From the NCBI GenBank assembly GCA_937997605.1, contig CALLFD010000260.1, forward strand, positions 1-11,424: a stretch of DNA of 11,424 nt. The letters run 5' to 3'. The notes under the pieces were generated by a model. It saw nothing but the letters and a program-made list of their open reading frames with translations. It was not told where the DNA came from and searched no databases. The DNA comes from an uncultured Collinsella sp. (GTDB taxonomy: Bacteria > Actinomycetota > Coriobacteriia > Coriobacteriales > Coriobacteriaceae). The position numbers were made by a program, and so were the translations under genes. The first letter of the stretch is position 1. Each line of letters opens with the position of its first letter. Positions 7,101-11,424 of this stretch are shown here, in pieces.

Positions 7101-8911
7101 AGCTTAATGACCTTGAACAGGGCGTTCTTGATGACGGAATAGGACAGGCCGGCCGCAATGTCGCCCACCGTGGCGCCTTCCTTTTGCGCCTGCTTGACGC
7201 GCGAGTTCATAAAGACCGTGCAGCGGCTGCCCAGGTCGACCGGGGCCTTGGCATGGATGGCAGCGTTTGCGAACGCGCGCACGTCCATATTCATAGAGAC
7301 GGCGAAGCTCTCGATAAAGCTACCGCAACCCGACGAGCAGGCCTCGTTGAGCATGATGTGCTCGATCACGCCGTCCTTGACGCGCAGGCACTTCATGTCC
7401 TGGCCGCCGATGTCCAGGATAAACTCGACGCCGGGCAGGAATGCCTTGGCGCCGCGCAGGTGCGCAACGGTCTCGATCTCGCCGGAGTCGGCCTTGAGGG
7501 CCTCAATGAGCAGCGCCTCGCCGTAGCCCGTGGTGGTCACGTGGCCGATGGTGCAGCCGGCGGGGATATGGTTGTAGAAATCGGCCATGATGACCTTGGC
7601 CGTGCCCAGGATGTCGCCGTTGTTGTTGCCGTACCAGGTGTGCAACAGCTGGCCGTCCTCGCCCACGAGCGCGGCCTTCATGGTCGTGGAACCGGCGTCG
7701 ATGCCGATGAACACGCGGCCGGTGTAGCCGTCGAGCTTGCCCTTGGGGACGACCTCGGTGTCGTGGCGGTTCTTGAACTCAGCAAAGTCCTCATCGGTGG
7801 CAAAGAGCGGATCCAGGCGCTCGACCTCGGCACCCTGCGTGTCGCCCAGGCTGTCGATGGCATCGATGAGCTGCGGGAACGTGCTGAGCTTGTTGGACTC
7901 GTGCGCCATGGCGGCGCCGCTCGCCACAAACAGGTGAGCGTTTTGGGGCACGATACGGTGCTCCTCGTCCAGGCTGAGCGTGAGGTAGAAGCGGTGGCGC
8001 AGCTCGGAGAGATACTGCAGCGGGCCGCCCAGGAAGGCGACGTTGCCGCGGATGGGACGGCCGCACGCCAGGCCCGAGATGGTCTGGGTCACGACAGCCT
8101 GGAAGATGGAGGCGGCCACGTCCTCGGGGCGGGCGCCCTCGTTGAGCAGCGGCTGGACGTCGGTCTTGGCAAAAACGCCGCAGCGGCTGGCGATGGGATA
8201 GATGGTGGTGGCGTTGGCCGCGAGTTCGTTAAGGCCGCTAGCGTCGGTGTGCAGCAGAGTGGCCATCTGGTCGATGAACGCGCCCGTGCCGCCGGCGCAG
8301 GTGCCGTTCATGCGCTGCTCGATGCCGTTGTCGAAGTAGATGATTTTGGCGTCCTCGCCGCCCAGCTCGATGGCAACATCGGTGGCCGGGATGAGGGTCT
8401 CGACGGCACGCTTGCTGGCGATGACCTCCTGGACAAACTCCAGGTCGAGCCACTGGGACAGCAGCAGGCCGCCCGAGCCGGTAATGGCGCAGGTCATCTG
8501 GGCCGTCGGCAGCACGGTCGCAGCGCCCTCGAACAAGTCGCGGGCGCAAGCGCGGACGTCGGTGTGGTGACGCTGGTACTTGGCGTAGACGATCTGGTTA
8601 TCGTCGTTGAGCACGGCGAGCTTGACGGTGGTGGAGCCCACGTCAATGCCCAGGTGCAGGTTGCCGCGAGCGTTCTCGGGGTTGAAAATTGCGCCTTCGG
8701 GGGCGTGGGCGGCGGCTACGGGCTCAGCGGCAGTGACGGGCTCGCTAGCGACGGACGTCTCCCCTGCCGCATTCTTGGCCTCGGCAACCGCCTCGGCAAC
8801 TTTCTCGGCAGCCGCGGTCGCGGCCTTCTGCGCGGCGTCCACCACGGCGGGCGCGGCCTCGCGTGCGGCAGCGACCATGCGGTCCTTGATGCCCTCGACG
8901 AGTTTGCTCAT
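4130..8911 (-). CDS. Giant fusion: two ASKHA ATPase activase domains plus DUF2229 and 2-hydroxyacyl-CoA dehydratase-like region
   Basis: The protein is 1593 residues; the ATG at 8911 has GAGGAG 6 nt upstream. Residues 1-75 are an Ala-rich helical tail. Domain 1 (about 85-345) is a BadF/BadG/BcrA/HgdC-type ATPase: GIDVGSTTVKLAVL at 88-101, ELGGEDAK, Cys205 in TCAGGTGAF and Cys244 in SRCGVF. Domain 2 (about 400-660) repeats this: GIDAGSTTMKAAL, DIGGQDMK, Cys525/Cys529 and Cys564. In the HgdC family two such cysteines per subunit hold a [4Fe-4S] cluster bridging a dimer; here the pair may be intramolecular. A CGRCSNNC motif (686-693) with Cys712 follows, then a DUF2229 region (about 750-870; C802, C827, CYNC at 841-844), a dehydratase D-component-like region (GRPYHNDPEIN at 955, NSFGCGLD at 1026, CPQMAPIHFD at 1147, QTGGGCRATNY at 1222) and a C-terminal CVSC (1569-1572). 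Likely role: ATP-driven electron transfer to a low-potential Fe-S reductase or dehydratase. The substrate is unknown. Confidence 0.9.
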   Translation of the reverse strand: MSKLVEGIKDRMVAAAREAAPAVVDAAQKAATAAAEKVAEAVAEAKNAAGETSVASEPVTAAEPVAAAHAPEGAIFNPENARGNLHLGIDVGSTTVKLAVLNDDNQIVYAKYQRHHTDVRACARDLFEGAATVLPTAQMTCAITGSGGLLLSQWLDLEFVQEVIASKRAVETLIPATDVAIELGGEDAKIIYFDNGIEQRMNGTCAGGTGAFIDQMATLLHTDASGLNELAANATTIYPIASRCGVFAKTDVQPLLNEGARPEDVAASIFQAVVTQTISGLACGRPIRGNVAFLGGPLQYLSELRHRFYLTLSLDEEHRIVPQNAHLFVASGAAMAHESNKLSTFPQLIDAIDSLGDTQGAEVERLDPLFATDEDFAEFKNRHDTEVVPKGKLDGYTGRVFIGIDAGSTTMKAALVGEDGQLLHTWYGNNNGDILGTAKVIMADFYNHIPAGCTIGHVTTTGYGEALLIEALKADSGEIETVAHLRGAKAFLPGVEFILDIGGQDMKCLRVKDGVIEHIMLNEACSSGCGSFIESFAVSMNMDVRAFANAAIHAKAPVDLGSRCTVFMNSRVKQAQKEGATVGDIAAGLSYSVIKNALFKVIKLRDPKEIGSQVIVQGGTFMSDATLRAFEQLTGVHAVRPDIAGCMGAYGAALLARDRAGADGTSTILSAEDIAHLTVTQKHVRCGRCSNNCQLTVNDFGGGRRFITGNRCEKGAGHKKQKTEAPNLFKKKNELLFNREVLSPDEAPRGTVGIPRALNMYENYPFWHAFFTRLGFSVQLSDQSSKKTYQAGIESMPSESVCYPAKMSHGHVMNLIDRDVDFIWMPCVRWERKEDPTAGNCYNCPIVMSYPTALALNIDEIREQNIEFLYPFVPYHDKTELKRRLYQVLAVDRVADAQAGRGRVRGPKITRSEVDAAVNAAFEADARFHEDIQTMGEEALKWVEDHGGHGIVLAGRPYHNDPEINHALPELISSFGFAVFTEDSLAHLVKPERPIRVVDQWMYHSRLYAVARFVTMRNDLDLIQLNSFGCGLDALTTDQVQEILEASGKIYTVLKIDEVSNLGAARIRIRSLMAALKDQEAERLAEATAAGEAYEQGDAAPVAPSTDAPAFASRKYTFEAQRESASTAWPKVPFTEQMREEGYTILCPQMAPIHFDLVKEVFRGAGYNLELLPSTDHDAVEAGLRYVNNDICYPSILVTGQIMEAIESGRYDLSKTAVVISQTGGGCRATNYIALIRKALRESGHPEIPVISLSAVALGEDNPGFKITPALLKQAVYAVLFGDVMMQMLYRCRPYEATPGAANALYEEYMARARKLAPKFNRHNYTKLAREAIRAFDTMPLVGEGTKPRVGVVGEILVKFHPTANNHVVDVIEREGCEAVVPGLLDFFLYSMSNAELQKDELGSSATTRAGMQALIKLVDWMRTPVEEMLEKSRRFEAPERIGTMADKARTVLSVCNNMGEGWLLTAEMLDLIDHGAPNIICTQPFACLPNHVVGKAVIKELRRQHPESNIVAVDYDPGASEVNQLNRIKLMISVAKENMRAGKGFKLEKVAPLAMDEVTGQMRAHDGCVSCGPASEEAVASVAKRLGRGIKK

Positions 8912-8923
8912 CTGTCTCTCCTC

Positions 8924-9634
8924 TTAGTTGTTGGACTCGACGGTTGCGACGGTGTCGGCCGCATCCTCGAGCTGCAGGTTCAATAGCTTCAAGCCGTATT
9001 CCGGCACGTTGATATCGATGGGTTGGCCATACAGGTCGCCGGGGCGCACAAAGGCGATAACCGTCATAATGCGCGCCATGGTCTCGGGCGATTCAGAAAG
9101 GTCACGCTCAAACCAACGCTGGATCATGCCGACCTCGGCACTCACGACATAGGTGACGTAGTAGTCAAAGAAGGTGCCCAGCGCCAAGCCCAAAATGCCC
9201 GTCTGTGCGCGCGGCACCACGGCCTCGCGTGCGGTATCGATGATCTTTTTAATAAAGGCGGGGTCGCCGCCCGGGCCCAGCAGCGATCCGATTAAATCGC
9301 GGTTGGCCGCAAGGTAGCGCAGCAACTCAACCGAACCGGGTGCCGGCTCGAGCTCATCGATGTTGTGATAGAGATCGGGCAGCTGAGCTGCGGTGATGAG
9401 CTCAATGCGCTCACGGATCTCGGTCAGCAAGCCGTCCTCGATTTGATTGATAAAGTCGGGGATATCGCGGTAGTGCGAATAGAACGTGCGGCGCGTAAGG
9501 CCAGCGCGCTCGGTGAGCGACGCGACATTAATGCGCGAAAGGTCGCCGCTTTCGGCAAGCTCGCTGGCAAGCGCCTGGCGAAGGGCACGCTGTGAGCGAA
9601 GGGACCGGCGATCGCATTTCTCGAGCTGGGACAA
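8924..9634 (-). CDS. TetR family transcriptional regulator (TTG start)
   Basis: The protein is 236 residues. Its helix-turn-helix spans about residues 35-58 (INVASLTERAGLTRRTFYSHY), the typical TetR N-terminal DNA-binding form. The rest is helical, as in TetR ligand/dimer domains, with an acidic end (LEDAADTVATVE). The start is TTG at 9634, chosen because AAGGAGGA lies 4 nt upstream at 9638-9645 and no ATG with a ribosome site exists in frame. The stop is 12 nt before the giant activase/dehydratase gene, whose Shine-Dalgarno sequence abuts this stop codon, so both are surely one operon. It probably represses its own operon through the paired palindromes upstream (9655-9700) and responds to a ligand linked to the giant enzyme; the ligand is unknown. 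Confidence 0.9.
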   Translation of the reverse strand: MSQLEKCDRRSLRSQRALRQALASELAESGDLSRINVASLTERAGLTRRTFYSHYRDIPDFINQIEDGLLTEIRERIELITAAQLPDLYHNIDELEPAPGSVELLRYLAANRDLIGSLLGPGGDPAFIKKIIDTAREAVVPRAQTGILGLALGTFFDYYVTYVVSAEVGMIQRWFERDLSESPETMARIMTVIAFVRPGDLYGQPIDINVPEYGLKLLNLQLEDAADTVATVESNN

Positions 9635-9637
9635 GCG

Positions 9638-9645
9638 TCCTCCTT
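9638..9645 (-). promoter_or_regulatory. Strong ribosome binding site deciding the TTG start of tetR
   Basis: AAGGAGGA, nearly the full anti-16S complement, 3-4 nt before TTG. A near-perfect site paired with a poor start codon suggests set, moderate translation. Confidence 0.8.
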
Positions 9646-9654
9646 GTTACTCAG

Positions 9655-9700
9655 ACTGTGCGCTATTGCACAGTGCGAGTATTATTGCACACCGTGTGCA
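9655..9700. promoter_or_regulatory. Paired palindromes upstream of tetR, probable operator
   Basis: Two inverted repeats share the half-site GCACA/TGTGC. The first is ACTGTGC-N6-GCACAGT (9655-9674), the second TGCACAC-C-GTGTGCA (9686-9700). They lie 21-66 nt before the tetR start, where its promoter must be; an AATAAT sequence (minus strand, 9681-9686) between them could be a -10, although no matching -35 is evident. The TTGCACA half-sites recur 19 bp apart, about two helical turns. The likely ligand is the TetR protein itself; this is inferred from position. Confidence 0.65.
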
Positions 9701-9725
9701 TCAACACGTAAAGGCAATATTTTGG

Positions 9726-9755
9726 ATGTGACGAAGAGCAGTCCCTTTGTCACAT
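9726..9755. repeat. REP-like imperfect palindrome, copy 1
   Basis: The ends ATGTGAC (9726-9732) and GTCACAT (9749-9755) are perfect complements; the 15-base halves agree at 11 of 15 positions. Its right half (GTCCCTTTGTCACATT) recurs with one change at 10176-10191 in the same orientation. I recall similar GTCCCTTTGTCACATT-type palindromes as dispersed repeats in Coriobacteriia and Clostridia, but could not check this here. Confidence 0.5.
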
Positions 9756-9811
9756 TCAGCGACCGCCTAGGTTGTGCCAGTTGTGCCCGGCTTTTGGAGT
9801 GGCATTGCCGA

Positions 9812-9840
9812 TTGTTCAAAATGTCATTCGTGGGTAGAAT
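9812..9840 (+). promoter_or_regulatory. Candidate promoter facing the 3' end of the small peptide gene
   Basis: TTGTTC (9812-9817), a 17-nt spacer and TAGAAT (9835-9840) on the plus strand. The -10 matches consensus at five of six positions, the -35 only at three. Transcription would start near 9847 and run into the antisense of the small gene at 9909-10034. There is no plus-strand gene for it to serve. Confidence 0.4.
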
Positions 9841-9846
9841 AGTGTC

Positions 9847-9890
9847 GACGGCAGCCCAAGTTCTGGAAAGCTGGGCAGCGCCGTTGTTTG
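9847..9890 (+). ncRNA. Candidate antisense RNA 5' stem-loop
   Basis: Directly at the predicted start of the plus-strand promoter: ACGGC (9848-9852) pairs with GCCGT (9880-9884), and GCCCA (9854-9858) pairs with TGGGC (9872-9876) across a small internal loop, followed by TGTTTGC. It could be the 5' hairpin of an RNA antisense to the small peptide mRNA, or a weak terminator. A GC-rich GGGG/CCCC hairpin just beyond (about 9896-9925) overlaps the end of the small gene. RNA extent is unknown. Confidence 0.3.
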
Positions 9891-9908
9891 CATTAGGGGG
9901 TCAACGCC

Positions 9909-10034
9909 TTAGCGGCGGCGGCCCCTTCTGTTGCGCTTCGAACGCTGCTTGAGTGCCTCGGAAAGGCCGACAAGCGCCGTGAAGAACGAGACCAAAGCGG
10001 TCAGAAGCCTCACGAAATCAATCAGATCGGTCAT
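9909..10034 (-). CDS. 41-residue membrane peptide with basic tail, candidate SOS-induced toxin
   Basis: The ATG at 10034 follows GGGAGGTG with a 6-nt gap; the TAA is at 9909-9911. Residues 2-6 are polar/acidic (TDLID), 7-25 are one hydrophobic helix (FVRLLTALVSFFTALVGL), and 29-41 are strongly basic, ending RSKRNRRGRRR. This one-helix plus cationic-tail plan is shared by type I toxins and holin-like peptides (TisB, Fst, TxpA/BsrG, Hol_Tox). I find no close match by memory, so the family is not claimed. Upstream is an extended -10 and a LexA-type box, giving expected DNA-damage control. A second ATG at 10040 is too close to the ribosome site. A plus-strand promoter-like element converges on its 3' end. 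It is too short for most gene callers. Toxicity and membrane insertion are inferred. Confidence 0.65.
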   Translation of the reverse strand: MTDLIDFVRLLTALVSFFTALVGLSEALKQRSKRNRRGRRR

Positions 10035-10040
10035 GGGCAT

Positions 10041-10048
10041 CACCTCCC
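10041..10048 (-). promoter_or_regulatory. Ribosome binding site of the 41-residue peptide gene
   Basis: GGGAGGTG, a strong Shine-Dalgarno sequence, 6 nt before the ATG at 10034. It is the main sign that this short frame is translated. Confidence 0.75.
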
Positions 10049-10098
10049 ATCAGATGGAGGGCGCTGCCCGACACATGGAGCTGCCGTCAACGATACCG

Positions 10099-10107
10099 AT
10101 TCTATCA
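10099..10107 (-). promoter_or_regulatory. Extended -10 promoter element for the small peptide gene
   Basis: TGATAGAAT on the minus strand: a TGn extension followed by TAGAAT, five of six against TATAAT. The -35 would fall at about 10122-10128 and is poor (TTCGTA/TCGTAT), as is common for extended -10 promoters. Predicted start near 10092, giving a leader of about 58 nt. Confidence 0.55.
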
Positions 10108-10124
10108 AAACTTAGTTATATATA

Positions 10125-10138
10125 CGAATATATGTTCG
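10125..10138. promoter_or_regulatory. LexA (SOS) box, 13 of 14 match
   Basis: CGAATATATGTTCG against the Gram-positive/actinobacterial LexA consensus CGAAC-N4-GTTCG; only base 5 (T for C) differs. It covers the expected -35 region of the small peptide promoter, the usual place for repression. The adjacent upstream gene (HAD) reads away from its own start toward this site, so the box can only serve the peptide gene. Confidence 0.65.
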
Positions 10139-10164
10139 CATGCCAAAGGTGCAGGGTTCTCATG

Positions 10165-10191
10165 AAAAAGGGGCTGTCCCTTTGCCACATT
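10165..10191 (-). terminator. Terminator of the HAD gene, overlapping palindromic repeat copy 2
   Basis: On the minus strand, directly after the HAD stop, AAAGGG-ACAGC-CCCTTT forms a 6-bp stem with five T at its exit. The same bases form a degenerate copy of the repeat at 9726-9755 (plus-strand half GTCCCTTTGCCACATT, 10176-10191). The stem is short, so termination may be partial. Confidence 0.5.
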
Positions 10192-11047
10192 ATTCGATGA
10201 CGGTGCGAGAGTTTTGCTTATGCATGGTGGCAAGCATGTGTTTGGGGACAGCGTGGACCATGCAGCTGCCGATGGTCGCGCTCGCAGCGGCCTTGGCTGC
10301 ATCGCTAGCGTTTTTGGTCGCGTAGCTGTGACGGAAGCGTTTGAGCATTGCAATGTCATTGCCGCCGTCGCCGTAAACCGCGACCTCGTCCTCGGCAATA
10401 CCGTAGTAGCCCGCCAGCCAGGCCACGCTCTCACCCTTGTTGCACGCCACGTCCGTGATTTCGAACATCACCGGATCGAACGGCGCGTTGACCACGCGGT
10501 CCGAGCGCTCGGCCAAATACGCCTTAAGGTCGCGCTCCAGCTCGGGCGAGGTCACGCGACAATTGATCTTGCATACATCGTGACGCAAGATATCGCCGAT
10601 CGACTGATCGAAATACTGCTCCTCGTGATACCCGCCACGTGCACGCATGCCGCGCATCACGATGCGCTTGATAGGGCTGTCCTTCTTAAAACCCGCCTGG
10701 TGCATCTCGAACGAACCGCTCGAGAACATGCCGTCGGGCGTGGAGCAGTCGAAGCAAATGTCCGGGAACGCCTTGAGCAACTCCTCGGTAACCTGTGGGT
10801 CGATGGTCCAGGTTTTGAGTACCTCGCCATGGCTGTCGCGCACGATGGATCCGTTGGAGCAGCAGGCGTCAAGCGCCAGGCCCGTAAAGCCATGCTCGCC
10901 GACCGGCAGCGTCGAGCGTCCGGTCGCGGGAACCACATGCAGGCCAGCCTCGGTCAGCTCGCGAATGGCACGGCGAATGGTCCCGTCTGCCTCGTGCAGG
11001 GCATTCAACAGCGTTCCGTCTAAGTCACTCGCAAACATCTTGATCAT
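10190..11047 (-). CDS. Cof-type HAD superfamily phosphatase (class IIB)
   Basis: The protein is 285 residues, normal for Cof/YidA-type enzymes. Motif I is DLDGTLL (residues 8-14; nucleophile Asp8, acid/base Asp10). Motif II is in ATGRS (Thr42). Motif III is probably Lys204 in NKGESV. Motif IV is GDGGNDIAML (226-235; Asp227, Asn230, Asp231). The region between motifs II and III (about 80-195) is the C2B cap. Enzymes of this group hydrolyse small phosphate esters such as sugar phosphates, nucleotides or cofactor phosphates in the cytosol with Mg2+; the substrate cannot be read from sequence. The ATG at 11047 follows AGGAGAGG. It lies 87 nt behind the PII gene with a strong hairpin between, so it is likely its own unit; a TACAAT (minus strand, 11076-11081) may be its -10. 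Confidence 0.9.
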   Translation of the reverse strand: MIKMFASDLDGTLLNALHEADGTIRRAIRELTEAGLHVVPATGRSTLPVGEHGFTGLALDACCSNGSIVRDSHGEVLKTWTIDPQVTEELLKAFPDICFDCSTPDGMFSSGSFEMHQAGFKKDSPIKRIVMRGMRARGGYHEEQYFDQSIGDILRHDVCKINCRVTSPELERDLKAYLAERSDRVVNAPFDPVMFEITDVACNKGESVAWLAGYYGIAEDEVAVYGDGGNDIAMLKRFRHSYATKNASDAAKAAASATIGSCMVHAVPKHMLATMHKQNSRTVIE

Positions 11048-11088
11048 GGATATGCCTCTCCTTCGTCTGCACGATATTGTAGACGAGA

Positions 11089-11118
11089 ACGGGCGCGCCC
11101 CAAGAGAGGCGCGCCCGT
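11089..11118 (-). terminator. GC-rich terminator-like hairpin after the PII gene
   Basis: A perfect 11-bp stem (ACGGGCGCGCC at 11089-11099 with its complement at 11108-11118) and an 8-nt loop. It lies 17 nt past the PII stop codon. The minus-strand exit is GTTCTCGTC, a weak U-tract, so some read-through into the HAD gene is possible. Confidence 0.7.
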
Positions 11119-11134
11119 CAGACGAAAGATTGTC

Positions 11135-11424
11135 CTACACCGCGGCGGGGCCGTGTTCGCCGGTACGGATGCGGATAACCTCCTCGACCGGCTCGACCCA
11201 GATCTTGCCGTCGCCGACGGCTCCGGTGCGAGCAGCGTTGCAGATAATCTCGACAATTCCGTCGACGTGCTCGTCGGCGCAGATGAGGGTGAACTGTACC
11301 TTAGGGATCGTGTTGACGAGCAGCTCGTTGCCGCGCACGTATTCCTTCCAGCCATGCTGTGCGCCGCAACCCTGCACCTGGTTGATAGTCATACCGCGAA
11401 CATCGGCAGCAAACAGCGCGTCTT
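11135..11424 (-). CDS. PII nitrogen-regulatory protein, 5' end outside window
   Basis: The frame is open to the right edge; about 96 C-terminal residues are present (DALFAADVRGMTINQVQGCG onward). An in-frame ATG at 11392 is internal, since DALFAADVRG is typical PII N-terminal sequence. Hallmarks are the T-loop (GCGAQHGWKEYVRGNELLVN), the IPKVQF strand, and the C-terminal signature ARTGAVGDGKIWVEPVEEV with the RIRTGE end. PII trimers sense 2-oxoglutarate and ATP/ADP and control ammonium transport or nitrogen enzymes. Aligned with E. coli GlnB, the residue equal to the modified Tyr51 is Leu (RGNELLV against RGAEYMV), so tyrosine uridylylation or adenylylation is not expected at that site. Similar proteins with a hydrophobic residue there occur in clostridia. 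The partner, often amtB or glnA, would lie beyond the window. Whether to call it glnB or glnK cannot be decided here. Confidence 0.9.
   Translation of the reverse strand, partial: DALFAADVRGMTINQVQGCGAQHGWKEYVRGNELLVNTIPKVQFTLICADEHVDGIVEIICNAARTGAVGDGKIWVEPVEEVIRIRTGEHGPAAV

Noticed and set aside
4436..8986. A 1516-residue open frame on the plus strand, antisense to the giant gene
   Set aside because: Its His/Ala/Gly/Val/Leu-rich translation shows no domain, and it is the expected shadow of GC-biased codon use opposite a long real gene whose motifs are unmistakable. It has no ribosome site or promoter of its own.
9931..10200. An 89-residue plus-strand frame opposite the small peptide gene
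   Set aside because: No ribosome site, mixed composition, and it spans the promoter and LexA box of the minus-strand gene.
10214..11023. A 269-residue plus-strand frame opposite the HAD gene
   Set aside because: Shadow of the HAD gene, whose four catalytic motifs are all on the minus strand.
11135..11392. An 85-residue complete PII-like gene starting at 11392
   Set aside because: PII proteins are about 112 residues, and the frame continues upstream with typical PII sequence to the window edge; the ATG is internal.

Overview
The window reads as a high-GC chromosome segment from an anaerobic gut actinobacterium of the Coriobacteriia, most likely Collinsella or a close relative. That is inferred from the strong AGGAGG-type ribosome sites, the GC-biased codon use, the ASKHA/2-hydroxyacyl-CoA dehydratase giant protein and the coiled-coil/CAP-like exported protein. 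No RNA genes, insertion sequences, prophage or CRISPR arrays are visible. Most genes are on the minus strand; only the DUF389 membrane protein is on the plus strand.

Layout. 1-1610 (minus, cut by the left edge): an exported, Ala/Lys/Gln-rich coiled-coil protein. Its signal peptide is followed directly by a run of nine G, and gaining or losing one G gives an immediate stop, so it looks like an on/off contingency gene. 1918-3057 (plus): a DUF389 polytopic membrane protein carrying a textbook EF-hand calcium loop. A shared terminator separates it from a small anchored protein of unknown function (3185-3634, minus). 3635-4129 holds a perfect hairpin, a frameshifted gene remnant and the terminator of the next operon. 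4130-9634 (minus): a two-gene operon with a TetR regulator (TTG start, strong SD, paired palindromes in front) followed 12 nt later by a 1593-residue protein. This joins two BadF/BcrA/HgdC-type ATPase activator domains to a DUF2229/2-hydroxyacyl-CoA-dehydratase-like region; the ATPase domains probably drive low-potential electron transfer to the Fe-S region.

9700-10190 is the most unusual stretch. A short gene (9909-10034, minus) encodes a 41-residue peptide with one hydrophobic helix and an Arg/Lys tail. It has a strong SD, an extended -10, and a 13/14 match to the Gram-positive LexA (SOS) box over the -35 position. A convergent plus-strand promoter-like element with a 5' hairpin points toward its 3' end. 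Two degenerate copies of one palindromic repeat bracket the cassette. Together this resembles an SOS-induced type I toxin (compare TisB) with a possible antisense RNA, but that is inference. 10190-11047 (minus) is a Cof-type HAD phosphatase. 11135-11424 (minus, cut by the right edge) is a PII signalling protein lacking the usual T-loop tyrosine.
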